Shown: positions 9,601-19,044, counted from the stretch's first letter. The stretch is DNA of 39,237 bases from CAJBVG01 sp943360385 (GCA_943360385.1 CALRIM020000005.1:1-39237); one strand, 5' to 3'. Notes: generated by a model from the letters alone, not told the origin. A program made the numbers and translations.

Positions 9601-12600
9601 GAAAGACATTATTTTTAATTAGTACATTATTTTGATAGTTTGGAACAGCTGAATAAATACATGATTGAATCCCAGTTGTATTCTTGGTAGAAATAGTTTG
9701 TCTTCCAATAAACTGGTTATTTGAAAATTCTAATTGAGAATTACTTCCAGTTAAAGATATAATTGTTGAATAATCATTGTTGCCCGACCTTTTAAAGGTA
9801 AGATGTTTGAAAGTTAAATTATTTATATTGTTAATATTCAATACATAATTATTGGAAGATAATCCTCCTGAATTTTTATTTATAATAACCATGGAGCTGT
9901 CTTTTGATGCAGATTCTATAGTTAAATTATACAAACCATTGGAACTATAAATAGAATTCAAAGAAATTTGCTCCTCATACGTTCCATTCGAAATGCCCAC
10001 ACGAACCGCACTATCTATACCATAATTGTTTAGGGAATTGCACAAAGAAAGCAAGGTTGTAAAGTTTCTTTCACTTGCTGTTTGAGAAGGATTGACAGTG
10101 TAATTCCCAAACAAACCTAATATTGATTCCTTAAATATAGTATCATTTTTAGGTTGTAAATCAATAACCCCATTAACAATAGACGACCAAATTTTCACAG
10201 TATTTAATCCTGTATTAAAATTATATTTCCCAACATAAATGGTATCAATAGTCGATGGCGTTAAAGTACCAGTATAAAAAACTGGAGGTTGAACTATATT
10301 ATTTACCGACCAATTAATCTGAAAACTTCCAATGTTGTTGGTTCCTGTATTTTTAAAATTAACTTTAATTGTTTGTGGACCAAGCACTACTCTATCATTA
10401 AAAGTTGTAATAGAAATTAGTCCCATTTCATTTGGAACATTATCATATTCTACTGCCCCAATATCTGGAATAACTCCTCGAGTTTTATCATTTATATCTT
10501 TTGTTTGTCCAACAATTGGTGTCCCGTTATTATTTAAGAATGAATTACCTAAGTATAAATCCCCAATCTGTGAATTTCTGAAATATGGATTTAAAATATA
10601 GCTGTTAACATCTTGTGGATTGGCTCCTCCCATAAGTTTCCATTCGTCGAGTGTAGGGATGTTATTACCGCCCCAATTCCCGAAAAATTTTGGTCCAGGT
10701 ACAGTTTGGTCAATATGTACTATGTTATAATTTGAAGTTAAACCAGATGTAGAATTATGTTGAAATCCCCACTTTGTTCCAACACCTCCTTTTTTTATAA
10801 AAATAACATTGTTTAAAAAATTCAATCCTGGGTTGTTAGAAAAGTTTCCAAATCCAACTGCCATCCCAGATGTTGCACTTGGATTTTCTAATGATATCGA
10901 ATTAAAATAATATTTGGAATAACTTGCAGTGGCACTGTAAATACCAATATTATCACCATTGTTTTTAATATTGTAAATTATATTATTGCTTATTATATTT
11001 TCTTTTCCAGGGGAAGCATTACTATTTATATAAATACCAATTAATGTTGTTGTGTTTAGTGGGTCAACAAAGAAGTCGTGAATTTTATTTTTTTCTACAA
11101 GTGTCTCTTTAGAATTATTTGACACAATTATACCGTAATTTATGGTTGTTAAGATTGTTCTATTCAATCTATATATTTCATTTTTTGAAATAATAGTACT
11201 ATCACCACTCTGAATTTCTATTCCATTACTTTGAAAGTCTAAAACTTTGTTGTTTCTAATAATGTTTCCTCTAGCACTTCCACTAATTCCTAACATTACA
11301 ATTCCAAAATAAGATCCTGAAATTGTATTATTTTCTATTGTGTTATAATTAAAGGCTGCGGCACTTAATGTATTTGCAACTGGGCCAGAACATAATACAG
11401 CAATGTTATTTTCTGAAATATTAACTACAGATCCACTTATAGTATTGTTTCTAATTCTATTATATGATGCTCCATTAGTTAAATGAACAATATACCCTTG
11501 CGTTGAATTACTTCCAAGTTTTATGTTAAATCCTTGTATGGTTATATTATTCGAACCATTTAATTCTACAAGATATCTTGTAGAGGTTTGTGAACTTGTA
11601 ATTGTATCTATTAAAGTAGCACCATTCCCATTAATAACAATATTGTTTTGAATACTACTCCCAGGTATGTTACCAATGCTATATCTTCCTACAAATGGTC
11701 CAGATGCCGAATCTACATTTACCGTAACAGGACCTAAAATGCCACAGCTAATTGCATTGATAAAACTCTTAAGTGATTTGAAATTAGTACTTGATTCTGG
11801 TAGAAATTTGTTTATAGTATAATTTGTCCCATTTAATTTTTGCCTAACATTTATTGTAAGAGTTGGGGTATATACTAAGGCATTACCAGGGCAAAAAATA
11901 CCAGCCTTAAAATAGGTTTTTACATTTAATGGGTTAGTAAGAAGTGTCTTCTTTAAATAGTCTACTACTGGCATGTAAGTCCAATTAGAACTATCTGTAG
12001 AGTAATACCATTCAATTTGTTGACCAGCGCCACTTGAACTTCCATTTAATATTAGAGTAACATTTTCTGAAGAGCAAATATTATTTTTTGAAGTGGTTAA
12101 ATAACCTGCAACTGGATTTGAACATGGAACTACATTGTAGTTGAATCCTATATATGGTCTGTTTTTTGAACTGCTAGTTAATGTTGTTGGGTATACACCA
12201 GTAGTTACGTTAGAATATTTGGTGCTATAATCATCTCCAGGTATAAGGCAATCTACTCCCCCTTCATATGACCATAAAATACTTGTAGATGAGGTGATGT
12301 TTTTATATTCGAAAAACACAGCAAGATTTTGATTGCCAGTGTAGGTAAAATTTGTGGCTAATGGAAAATTTTTCCAACCAGCAGTAGTTCCAATTATGCT
12401 AATAGGATTATCATTATAAACCAAAGTTGCTCCAGTAATTTCAGTTGCCCAATTAATAGATCCACTACCAAATGTGGAAATTGGAATCTCCTTAAAATAA
12501 ATTTTAAGATTTGGACTCCCACCCATTGGGGTGCTTGTGGTACTTACCTTATGTAAAAAGATATTGGTTAAAATTTGACCTCCGATTGCGCCTAGAGAAC

Positions 12601-12808
12601 TAGAAGGATATATGCACGCTGTTCGATTCGTAGCCCCAAGGGTAGAAACAGAATACATAGGTCCATATAAATTTGATGTAAAGAAACTTGGTACTCCTGT
12701 ACAATTTTCTATAACCCAAGTTTGCCCTCTTGACTCTAAATTAAAGCAGAAACTTAATAATAGGATAAAAGATAGCTTTATGCAAATTCTAGTAATTGGT
12801 GTTTTCAT
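6668..12808 (-). CDS. Giant surface beta-helix/PKD protein with T9SS sorting domain
   Basis: A 2046-residue secreted protein. It has a signal peptide (1 to about 28, ending SRGQT), an Ig-like region near 230-320, a first parallel beta-helix with many Asn ladder turns (IRNNTISG, IENNTISG, ISKNEIYRLNR) that ends in DIGAVEYD near 782, and a CARDB-like segment. A second beta-helix ends in DIGANEFD near 1345, followed by another CARDB-like segment, an Ig-like region with CKGDSVTLT, and a PKD domain near 1890-1930 (FWNFGDGGSSTLFNPQHTY). The final ~75 residues are a T9SS type A tail (YKIYPNPISTQF ... GIYFIRITTNNKINTFKIIK). By family it is exported through the T9SS and attached to the surface or released; adhesion or glycan binding is inferred. 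No catalytic residues can be named. Confidence 0.92.
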   Translation of the reverse strand: MKTPITRICIKLSFILLLSFCFNLESRGQTWVIENCTGVPSFFTSNLYGPMYSVSTLGATNRTACIYPSSSLGAIGGQILTNIFLHKVSTTSTPMGGSPNLKIYFKEIPISTFGSGSINWATEITGATLVYNDNPISIIGTTAGWKNFPLATNFTYTGNQNLAVFFEYKNITSSTSILWSYEGGVDCLIPGDDYSTKYSNVTTGVYPTTLTSSSKNRPYIGFNYNVVPCSNPVAGYLTTSKNNICSSENVTLILNGSSSGAGQQIEWYYSTDSSNWTYMPVVDYLKKTLLTNPLNVKTYFKAGIFCPGNALVYTPTLTINVRQKLNGTNYTINKFLPESSTNFKSLKSFINAISCGILGPVTVNVDSASGPFVGRYSIGNIPGSSIQNNIVINGNGATLIDTITSSQTSTRYLVELNGSNNITIQGFNIKLGSNSTQGYIVHLTNGASYNRIRNNTISGSVVNISENNIAVLCSGPVANTLSAAAFNYNTIENNTISGSYFGIVMLGISGSARGNIIRNNKVLDFQSNGIEIQSGDSTIISKNEIYRLNRTILTTINYGIIVSNNSKETLVEKNKIHDFFVDPLNTTTLIGIYINSNASPGKENIISNNIIYNIKNNGDNIGIYSATASYSKYYFNSISLENPSATSGMAVGFGNFSNNPGLNFLNNVIFIKKGGVGTKWGFQHNSTSGLTSNYNIVHIDQTVPGPKFFGNWGGNNIPTLDEWKLMGGANPQDVNSYILNPYFRNSQIGDLYLGNSFLNNNGTPIVGQTKDINDKTRGVIPDIGAVEYDNVPNEMGLISITTFNDRVVLGPQTIKVNFKNTGTNNIGSFQINWSVNNIVQPPVFYTGTLTPSTIDTIYVGKYNFNTGLNTVKIWSSIVNGVIDLQPKNDTIFKESILGLFGNYTVNPSQTASERNFTTLLSLCNSLNNYGIDSAVRVGISNGTYEEQISLNSIYSSNGLYNLTIESASKDSSMVIINKNSGGLSSNNYVLNINNINNLTFKHLTFKRSGNNDYSTIISLTGSNSQLEFSNNQFIGRQTISTKNTTGIQSCIYSAVPNYQNNVLIKNNVFLGNSTGLHFESTAASTLKSNGININHNLFKNFYTGISIANANAPKINYNTFIRSDSLSFIEYYGIKSFSISNDASYSNNNINCYFGTAGIILNQNISSSGQEVLVANNFITTKSLLSSKGISIEGSNNSINIFNNNILNESNGLSYALAIQNNRLSILETFNIKILNNNLICTNKGIPLYVQPICTTSVVKSNTNNFFTSGSILVDYGTPLGSLTAYQAISNKDSFSISTNPYYKSNTNLYASSPKINGLGAPILQVLTDIDGVVRDGVNPDIGANEFDIHPGDLSVNEFLSPTSLKNSCGSLNDSIAISIRNLSNAKISNFTVGIILNGAINNSLSLIYTDTLLAGQTDTILFRNVNTSITDTVSFVNIKSFVSSTNDSIKGNDTLHSTILVPPASKSLFVSDVEICKGDSVTLTTNNVNGKVYWYTTAIGGMAIDTGNHFTTPALFSNTTYFVELNTNEGKELNVGPINNSFGTGSGIAVNFSTMPFVVNKVISIDTISVYPQYSGYVTINIRDNPNNKVLFTKTIYYTINSSFSKLKIPLGFNLIPGNYTIDAVGSNSPLYRNNANTSYPYIDSSNSVSITGTGLGDYYYFFYDWKITSGNKTCPSLRLPVNITINKFNSTNLKSTPFNGNYNLGTLDSTDLVCAYDTISYKIKTPIGLNENDYGTTWEVQSPKINYLGGGVVSGNLIIQGNSWSYIPSILDKDSIVVFSARLKNLTLGCDSILKRYIKINSLPIVSLGNDTGICNGNTLNIHATSNSNKFIWSTGDTTSSINITSPGTYFVKAINTSGCFAIDSVLVSNYPSPNSAFNIDSVNKGKVYFNATLNPNLQYFWNFGDGGSSTLFNPQHTYASNGWFKISLRVVDIITKCETSTVDSVLIDLNSSIKLNQMDELSYKIYPNPISTQFTLEYELLENTKIKLELLDIIGRQIQVLLREDKQNAGKHYYKFDSSSLTSGIYFIRITTNNKINTFKIIK

Positions 12809-12920
12809 AGAGGTAAATATTTTTGCAAAATAAACAAATAATTTTATCTAATCATTTAACAACTAAGTAATTTCGCAACAATTTTTTTATTTTAGAGCCA
12901 TATAAAACCTAGTCTTAGAA

Positions 12921-13586
12921 ATGCGTCCAAGTAAATTCTTGTTGTTAGCCGTAATATTTTTTCTGTTTTTAACTCAAAACTTAAGAGTAATGGGTCAAAC
13001 AGAGCATGATTTTAAAAATCTACAATTTCATTCTGCATATGAAAAATCAATATTTGAAAATATATTGAACCACAAAACTTTTGATACACTTGGTCTATTT
13101 ATGGCGATCGACAAAGAGATTACCGCAGAAGATGTTTTGAAGACAAAGAAAAAGTTTTTTGAGCAAAGCTATAATTTTTATAATACCTACAATAGAAATA
13201 AACCCTTAAGTAAATTTATTAAAGACCTCTTTAATTTTGTGCATACTAGTTATTTGAGGAGGTATGATGCAGATGTTTATTTTAATTCTATTGATAAAAA
13301 TGGCAATTATAATTGTGTAACTGCCTCTGCATTTTATTCGCTATTTTTTAATAGATATAATATTCTTTATAGTATAAAGGAATCTCCAACACATGTTTAT
13401 CTTATAGCTGATCCTGGTACCTTTAATATTAAAATTGAAACCACGAGCCCTACTGAAGGTTATTCTATGCCCGATGAAAAATTCAAAAGATCATATTTAG
13501 ATTATCTATTAGAAACTAAATCAATTACAAAAGAAGAAATTGCGAATGATGGTGTAACCGTAACGTTCGAAAAAAAATTATTATAA
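12921..13586 (+). CDS. Secreted transglutaminase-like protein, N-terminal part of a frameshifted gene
   Basis: A 221-codon frame starting with a signal peptide (MRPSKFLLLAVIFFLF ... VMGQTE). The central part resembles a transglutaminase-like cysteine peptidase fold, with C132 in NCVTASAFYSLFF, H158 in THVYLIADPG and D164 as a candidate Cys-His-Asp triad. The frame stops at TAA shortly after a run of eight A (13569-13576). Losing one A, or a +1 shift, lets translation continue as ...KNYYKQEEITVQEL into the TPR frame that ends at 14487, giving one protein of about 520 residues. The stop is therefore probably a frameshift, a sequencing slip, or a site of RNA-polymerase slippage. The gene is divergent from the giant T9SS gene across 112 nt. 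Confidence 0.7.
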   Translation: MRPSKFLLLAVIFFLFLTQNLRVMGQTEHDFKNLQFHSAYEKSIFENILNHKTFDTLGLFMAIDKEITAEDVLKTKKKFFEQSYNFYNTYNRNKPLSKFIKDLFNFVHTSYLRRYDADVYFNSIDKNGNYNCVTASAFYSLFFNRYNILYSIKESPTHVYLIADPGTFNIKIETTSPTEGYSMPDEKFKRSYLDYLLETKSITKEEIANDGVTVTFEKKLL

Positions 13587-13611
13587 GCAAGAAGAAATTA
13601 CGGTACAAGAA

Positions 13612-14487
13612 TTGGCGGCCTTGCAATACTATAATTATGGTTTGTCTTTAATAAACCTTAATGAGTATCATCAAGCCTATTATCAGTTTACAAAGGCTTA
13701 TTTTTTATACCCATCGAATAAAATTAAAATGTTAATAAACGCTACTTCGGCAGATGTAATTAGTGGAAGTTCATTAACAGATACCGCAGATGTAAATGTA
13801 TATGTGAGTTCATTTAGATATGATCATAGTGCAAAAGGTAAAGATGTATTTGCACATAATTTTGAAGTTTTCACACAAAAGAGTTTAGTTGAAAAAAACA
13901 ATTCTGCTTTCTACGATTCAATTTACCATAGAATTTATAGTATGGTGAACGATTCTATTTTAAGAAATAAAATTACGTTTGTTTATTATTCACAATTAGG
14001 AAGAGTAGAAGCTTTAAACGGAAATTATGAAGAGGCAGTTCCGCTTTTAATTGAAGCGTATAAAATAAATAAAGAGCAAAAGGAAGTGACCAGTTTAATT
14101 GCTGCATCCTTGATTGAAAAATATGTGAGCACAGAAAAATGTGCTTCGGTATTGCTTTCTTATACCAAAGAAAACGAGTTTTTGTTAAATAATAAAAGAT
14201 ACAACGAAGCAGTTTGTTATTGTTATTTAAGAGAGAGTGGAAATTACTTTGCTGCCACTAACTATACCAAAGCATTTGATGTTTTAAAAAAATTCGAAGA
14301 ATTTCAACTTAAGTATCAAGTAACTCCAGTGGCAGAAAACGTTGGGTTTGTTTATGGAAACGCCTCTTCTTATTACATAAGAAAAGGCGATTACAAAACC
14401 GGTAGAAAATTTCTGTTGAAAGGTTTAAAAATCGCACCTAGTAGTATGGAGCTTAATCGCAAACTTTCTGTTTTGGATGATAACTAA
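13612..14487 (+). CDS. TPR-rich C-terminal part of the same frameshifted gene
   Basis: A 291-codon frame with TPR-like helices (YNYGLSLINLNEYHQAYYQF, NGNYEEAVPLLIEAYKI, KGDYKTGRKFLLKGLKI). It has no signal peptide or plausible start of its own. The nominal start is TTG, and the in-frame sequence reads back without stop into the A8 run at 13569-13576 as KNYYKQEEITVQELAALQYY. That continuity is what a single secreted transglutaminase-like/TPR protein would show. It ends 3 nt before the convergent peptidase gene. Confidence 0.65.
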   Translation: MAALQYYNYGLSLINLNEYHQAYYQFTKAYFLYPSNKIKMLINATSADVISGSSLTDTADVNVYVSSFRYDHSAKGKDVFAHNFEVFTQKSLVEKNNSAFYDSIYHRIYSMVNDSILRNKITFVYYSQLGRVEALNGNYEEAVPLLIEAYKINKEQKEVTSLIAASLIEKYVSTEKCASVLLSYTKENEFLLNNKRYNEAVCYCYLRESGNYFAATNYTKAFDVLKKFEEFQLKYQVTPVAENVGFVYGNASSYYIRKGDYKTGRKFLLKGLKIAPSSMELNRKLSVLDDN

Positions 14488-14490
14488 TTT

Positions 14491-16371
14491 CTACAATCTC
14501 ATCCAAACTCTAAAATTCCTTTCCTGCTCTGAAGTTAAATTCTTCATACGGAACAAGTAATTTTTTACAGTTCCTTCTTCCACTTTATTGGTTATAGAAA
14601 GTGTTACTGGTTTACCATCGCGCTCTACCTTCACTGTATATTTTTCTCCTTCTGGTAGGTAACCGTACTCTGTGAGTGCATATTTTTTTACAAGAGATGA
14701 TTCTACTAAATCACCTTTTTTAAATCCCCACTGATCTTTTTTGCTTACACTTTTAATTGGGCGTTTATTACCTAGGGTTAGTTTTTTAAATTCTACATTT
14801 TTATAAGGAGAAACGGGAACCATGCCTTTGAATTCTGGTTTGTATTCAACCCCTACCTTGGCTAAGATCTCAGAAATTGCCAATGTGTCTTTTCCTGTAA
14901 TGTACTTATCGAAAAAGACTTGCATGCCTGGGTGTGATGCGGCTACAAATTCGCTGATGAAATTCGCTTCGCTGAAGTTTTTATTTTTTCCATAGTTTGA
15001 ACTCAAGTTCATTACCACATCCTTCAAGGTTTTTTGTCCGTTTGTTAAGCTGATAATTTCAATGTCGAGTAAAGCTCCTAATAATGCGCCTCGTTCATAT
15101 ACTTGTCCGTACTCCTCTTTATAGGGGTCTACAAAAACATTTTCACTCATTTCTGTAAACGACATTTTTGTAAATGGATATTTTTCTGCCGACTTAATTT
15201 TTCCTGTTAAGGTTTTATTTAAATAATCCCACGGGGTTAATACCTGACCTTGTGTTAAAGCTAAGCCTGCAAAGTATTCTGTAATGCCTTCATATAGCCA
15301 TAGGTGCTTCGACATTTTTGGATCTGCATAATCGAAATTCCCGATGCATTCCGAATGTAAATTTAATGGTGTTAGAATATGTAAAAATTCGTGTGTGGTA
15401 ATTTCTTTTAATTGTTTCACAGCGATATCATTCCCGAAATCGGGCAAAAAGTAAACAGAAGAATTGCCATGCTCCAAGGCTCCAAATCCTTGCCCCTTAA
15501 GCTTTCTAATAATTTTAATAATATCAAATACGCCAATCTCTTTCCCCTCAATGGTTGGTAAAAATTCGGTATAGTCTCGTAAATAAATAATAAAAGAATA
15601 ATTGTTTACAGGTAATTTATTGTCGAAGAATTTCGCTAAAGCTTTCATCGACAATTCCGTTTCTTTGTAAATTTCTTTACTGATTTTTCTCCCACTCTCA
15701 TTGTAAACGCCAATAGTTACCTTACAATTAGCCACCATAAACGAAGTAGTATCTGGTTCGCTAAACATTATCGGGTTATCAACTAATTCGTGGTAACTGT
15801 TTGCTGTAAATAATTGTTCAGTTGAAGTTCCTTTACTTGCCAAAGATGTTATGGCATATAAATTTTCTGGTTTTTTTACTTGCAATTCAATTGCAGTATT
15901 TTCTGTCCCTTTAAATATTCCAAAGAATCCAGAATTATTAAAAATGATGTTTTTGTTTTTTTGAATATTTGTTCCAGCTGGTTCGAAAATCTTATTTTTC
16001 TTCACTTTGGTGTGATAGGTGTCTTTTACATCATAAGAAATGTATTTTGGCTTTCCTATTATTAGAAAATTATTTTCTCCAGATTTTACAACTTTTAAAT
16101 TTGTTTTATTCCCATCTAAAGCCGTAAAGGAACTAATGTATTTTCCATAATCTAATACTGCATATGTTCCAGGGATCGTTTTGGGGAATTGAAAAACTGC
16201 GGTGTCTTTAAATGTTGTATAAGTAGAATTTACCACTTCCATAGAAACGGATAATTGGTTTTCTTTTACTTCATTTAAATTAACAGAATATTTCTGAATG
16301 TTTTGTGATTGCGCGACACTAGCAATCACTAGCAATCCCAATGAGTAAATAGATTTTGTAAAAAGGTTCAT
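14491..16371 (-). CDS. M61-like secreted metallopeptidase
   Basis: A 626-residue protein. The start is placed at 16371 because MNLFTKSIYSLGLLVIASVAQSQ is a proper signal peptide; a longer frame begins at 16428. The catalytic motif HEFLH lies at about 327-331 and the probable third zinc ligand is Glu361 in LWLYEGITEYFAG, a gluzincin layout matching family M61 (glycyl aminopeptidase-like). The N-terminal half is beta-rich, as in M61. The C-terminal ~100 residues (GFKKGDLVESSL ... YTVKVERDGKPVTLSI) look like a degenerate PDZ domain. By family it is a periplasmic or outer-membrane aminopeptidase that trims small peptides. It follows the terminator at 16455-16481 and so probably has its own promoter. 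Confidence 0.8.
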   Translation of the reverse strand: MNLFTKSIYSLGLLVIASVAQSQNIQKYSVNLNEVKENQLSVSMEVVNSTYTTFKDTAVFQFPKTIPGTYAVLDYGKYISSFTALDGNKTNLKVVKSGENNFLIIGKPKYISYDVKDTYHTKVKKNKIFEPAGTNIQKNKNIIFNNSGFFGIFKGTENTAIELQVKKPENLYAITSLASKGTSTEQLFTANSYHELVDNPIMFSEPDTTSFMVANCKVTIGVYNESGRKISKEIYKETELSMKALAKFFDNKLPVNNYSFIIYLRDYTEFLPTIEGKEIGVFDIIKIIRKLKGQGFGALEHGNSSVYFLPDFGNDIAVKQLKEITTHEFLHILTPLNLHSECIGNFDYADPKMSKHLWLYEGITEYFAGLALTQGQVLTPWDYLNKTLTGKIKSAEKYPFTKMSFTEMSENVFVDPYKEEYGQVYERGALLGALLDIEIISLTNGQKTLKDVVMNLSSNYGKNKNFSEANFISEFVAASHPGMQVFFDKYITGKDTLAISEILAKVGVEYKPEFKGMVPVSPYKNVEFKKLTLGNKRPIKSVSKKDQWGFKKGDLVESSLVKKYALTEYGYLPEGEKYTVKVERDGKPVTLSITNKVEEGTVKNYLFRMKNLTSEQERNFRVWMRL

Positions 16372-16454
16372 AATGTAATTTTTTATTAGCTTGACGAAAA
16401 TAAAAGGTAATAGTTGCATTAGAACCATATCTAACCATAATGTTACTAAACAAA

Positions 16455-16481
16455 AATGCCCCTACGTGTTGTAGAGGCATT
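16455..16481 (-). terminator. Hairpin terminator of the second cassette copy
   Basis: On the minus strand, AATGCCTCTAC pairs with GTAGGGGCATT around a 5-nt loop (one G-U pair), followed by TTTTG. It lies 24 nt after the end of the T9SS gene at 16506. The same stem occurs at 19045-19071, after the other cassette copy. Confidence 0.85.
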
Positions 16482-16505
16482 TTAAAAAATATTGTAATAA
16501 CAATT

Positions 16506-18095
16506 TTATAGTTTGATAAACTTACTTGAATGTCCATCTATAGTAATGTAATAAGTGCCTTGAGACAAGCCTTCAATATTTATTTTATTGCTTGTTGGGT
16601 TCAGTATTACTTTTACTAATTTTCCTTGTGCATCAATAATTGAAATTTTATTGATCATCGTCATACCATCAATCATCAAATAATTGTTTGCTGGATTTGG
16701 GTAAACTTTAATTGCTTTTTTAGAGATTGAATTTACACCTGTATTAAATCCGCTAAACGAAGTTTGATATTCATTTATAATAGTATCAGTTGATGCTCTT
16801 AATTTAGTAAGCGATGTTAAGTTGGTGCCTGACGGATCGTGTGCCCAAACATATGCAAAGTCTACTTCCATTTGTTCTCCTGGAGCTAAACTTCTAGGGG
16901 CAACGGTTGTAATGGTTCTTCTATCGCCAGGGACATCTGTTTCAGTCCATGATGGTCTACCATTTGGATCTGTAGTTCCTGGGAAGGCAAATTTTGCAGG
17001 ATCCGACCCACCTCGTCCGTTTGGAGTTCCATAACTTAAAATTGCTCCATCAGCCCACAATCCTTTTAAATACCTATTCAACTCAAGGCCATTTGAAGGG
17101 TCTGAATTAATTCCAGTAACGGCTTGGTTAGTAAAAAACAGATGACTCTCCATTGCAGGAGCATTTAAGAAAGTAATTCCGAATGCAGGTGGTGCAATGC
17201 CATACCCAGTTCCAGCACCATCATCATTAGATGCATTATATACAAAAAACAAGTTCCTTTTTTTACCGTTTGAATTTGTAGATAAATCACATCCAATATA
17301 ATCATTATCAGGATTACCTAAATCGAAATCGTTAAATATACCTGCTCTAAATTCAGTGTAAGGTGTATTCGATTTATTAGTAATTTTATAACGATACATG
17401 GTAGAGTTATTGATAGCTTCTGATGAGTTAGAAGCAAATGCATAAGCAAAGGCTTGTATTTCAACTCCCATTGCATTCGCACCTGGGTAAGCAGTGTGCG
17501 TATTTCCCTTATCATTAAATACCCAATATACTAGCTGCCCAGCTACAAGGCTAGGTTTACTTGCATCCAATACTGGATAATCTCCTAAAGATGGGTCATA
17601 TATACCGTCTGAGTTGGCATCAAAAAATGGTGCATGTGAACTTGGCCATCTGCTCATGTTGTATGAAATTCCTTTTCCATTTTTAGAGTTATTAATCTCT
17701 CTTCCGGTTACACTAAACATTTCATTCCAATCATCACAATCTACTGTATCAATTTCACCCATGGCATTTAAAGCACCTGGCCAAAAATCTAATCCTCTTT
17801 GACGATAGGTTTGCCCAGCAGTATATAAATTTGCACTTGCATCGCTTGCACTTAACCAAAGAGCCGCAGCAAAACTCGAATTTTTCCCAGAACCTTTTGG
17901 AATTTCATAAGCAGCATTACCACTACCTAAAACATTCCAAAACATATCGCCACCATTAAGTAACTTGGCTCTTACATTGTTAATTTCTAAATTAACAGAA
18001 GCAGTTGGTGGCCCGCAATTTCCAATTGCGTTTGCATAACCTATACTTAATACTAAAGCAAAAGTCATGACTGTTTTGTATAATTTCGTATTCAT
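16506..18095 (-). CDS. T9SS-sorted secreted protein, cassette copy B
   Basis: A 529-residue protein with signal peptide (MNTKLYKTVMTFALVLSIGYANA) and C-terminal T9SS type A tail (IKVYPNPANNYLMIDG ... LSQGTYYITIDGHSSKFIKL). The body has an acidic calcium-loop-like DANSDGIYDPSLGDYP near 150 and aromatic, Asn-rich beta segments (MYRYKITNKSNTPYTEFRAG, YGIAPPAFGITFLN). No enzyme motif is visible. It is closely similar to the protein at 19095-20687 (same length within one residue, long identical blocks). It begins 15 nt after the DUF1566 gene and shares its transcript. Function unknown. Confidence 0.88.
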   Translation of the reverse strand: MNTKLYKTVMTFALVLSIGYANAIGNCGPPTASVNLEINNVRAKLLNGGDMFWNVLGSGNAAYEIPKGSGKNSSFAAALWLSASDASANLYTAGQTYRQRGLDFWPGALNAMGEIDTVDCDDWNEMFSVTGREINNSKNGKGISYNMSRWPSSHAPFFDANSDGIYDPSLGDYPVLDASKPSLVAGQLVYWVFNDKGNTHTAYPGANAMGVEIQAFAYAFASNSSEAINNSTMYRYKITNKSNTPYTEFRAGIFNDFDLGNPDNDYIGCDLSTNSNGKKRNLFFVYNASNDDGAGTGYGIAPPAFGITFLNAPAMESHLFFTNQAVTGINSDPSNGLELNRYLKGLWADGAILSYGTPNGRGGSDPAKFAFPGTTDPNGRPSWTETDVPGDRRTITTVAPRSLAPGEQMEVDFAYVWAHDPSGTNLTSLTKLRASTDTIINEYQTSFSGFNTGVNSISKKAIKVYPNPANNYLMIDGMTMINKISIIDAQGKLVKVILNPTSNKINIEGLSQGTYYITIDGHSSKFIKL

Positions 18096-18110
18096 ATTTA
18101 TAGGTATTAA

Positions 18111-18944
18111 TTAAAATTTTCTAATTGCATATACTTTTAATTTTTGCGATTTTGCAAACGCCCTATTAACAGTTGAGGTTATTTGCTTAGCTAGGCTAGT
18201 ATTTACCTCTGTGGAACTCCAAGCAGGACCGCTAATCACATTCGTTAATCCACTGGTTTTATAAACATTTAGTAACAGTGATAACTCTTCTTGAGATGGT
18301 AAAAACCAATCGGTGTAACCATTGTAAGCTAGGTCGTAGCAATATCTTGCAGCATAATCTCCCGTACCTAATGCGGTAATAATTTTATTTGTATTAGCTT
18401 GACCTGTAAACATAGCAGAGTCTAATACATTTAAAAAAGTATCTACTCCATTTCTCCAAGTAGATCTAAGCGGAGGGCTAACAGGACAAGCTACAAATCC
18501 ATGAAACTCGCCAGTTACATATCCAGGATCTCCTGTTTTTAAAACATAAAATAAGTTTCCTCCATATAAAGGTACTCCCATTATAATTTTATCCGTAGCG
18601 AATGTTCGTTGTGGTCCGTAATAAGTACCACTCGCCGTTATGGCATAGGCACGAATGTAGTAGCCATTTTCTGGAGTTAAATTTCTAAGAATACATGTAA
18701 ACGAATCCGTAGATGAAGTTCTAATGGATTTAGAATCGTTTACTGTTGGTTGTGGATTTGTACTCCAACATACTCCAGTTTCAGTAATTGGTTCGCCCCC
18801 TGTATTCAAGATGTTTCCACCTGAAATGGCTGTGTCTAACCCAATATATATGATGGGGTTAGTTTTAATGTTTACTGCAGAAAATGCTAGACCAGTTTCT
18901 AACAAAAATGCAACAGATAAACATAGTAGTAGTTTTACTTTCAT
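18111..18944 (-). CDS. Secreted Fn3-DUF1566 (Lcl-type) protein, cassette copy B
   Basis: A 277-residue protein. It has a signal peptide (1 to about 23) and an Fn3-like domain about 25-120 with the ...TGVCWSTNPQPTVNDSK... pattern common in Bacteroidota surface proteins. A C-terminal DUF1566/Lcl domain follows (CYDLAYNGYTDWFLPSQEEL ... AWSSTEV ... YAIRKF). The Lcl fold is related to lectin-like and formylglycine-generating-enzyme-like folds. No T9SS tail is present, so it may stay on the surface through its partner or remain periplasmic. It is the first gene of a two-gene unit and its copy lies at 20703-21530. Confidence 0.85.
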   Translation of the reverse strand: MKVKLLLCLSVAFLLETGLAFSAVNIKTNPIIYIGLDTAISGGNILNTGGEPITETGVCWSTNPQPTVNDSKSIRTSSTDSFTCILRNLTPENGYYIRAYAITASGTYYGPQRTFATDKIIMGVPLYGGNLFYVLKTGDPGYVTGEFHGFVACPVSPPLRSTWRNGVDTFLNVLDSAMFTGQANTNKIITALGTGDYAARYCYDLAYNGYTDWFLPSQEELSLLLNVYKTSGLTNVISGPAWSSTEVNTSLAKQITSTVNRAFAKSQKLKVYAIRKF

Positions 18945-19044
18945 GGTTTATAGAGTTTGGTAAAAAAAATGATAATCTATTGTATAGACAAAAGAGATAA
19001 ATGAAATGCTGCCTCTAGAGTTCAATATATTTTTGGACAAAAAA

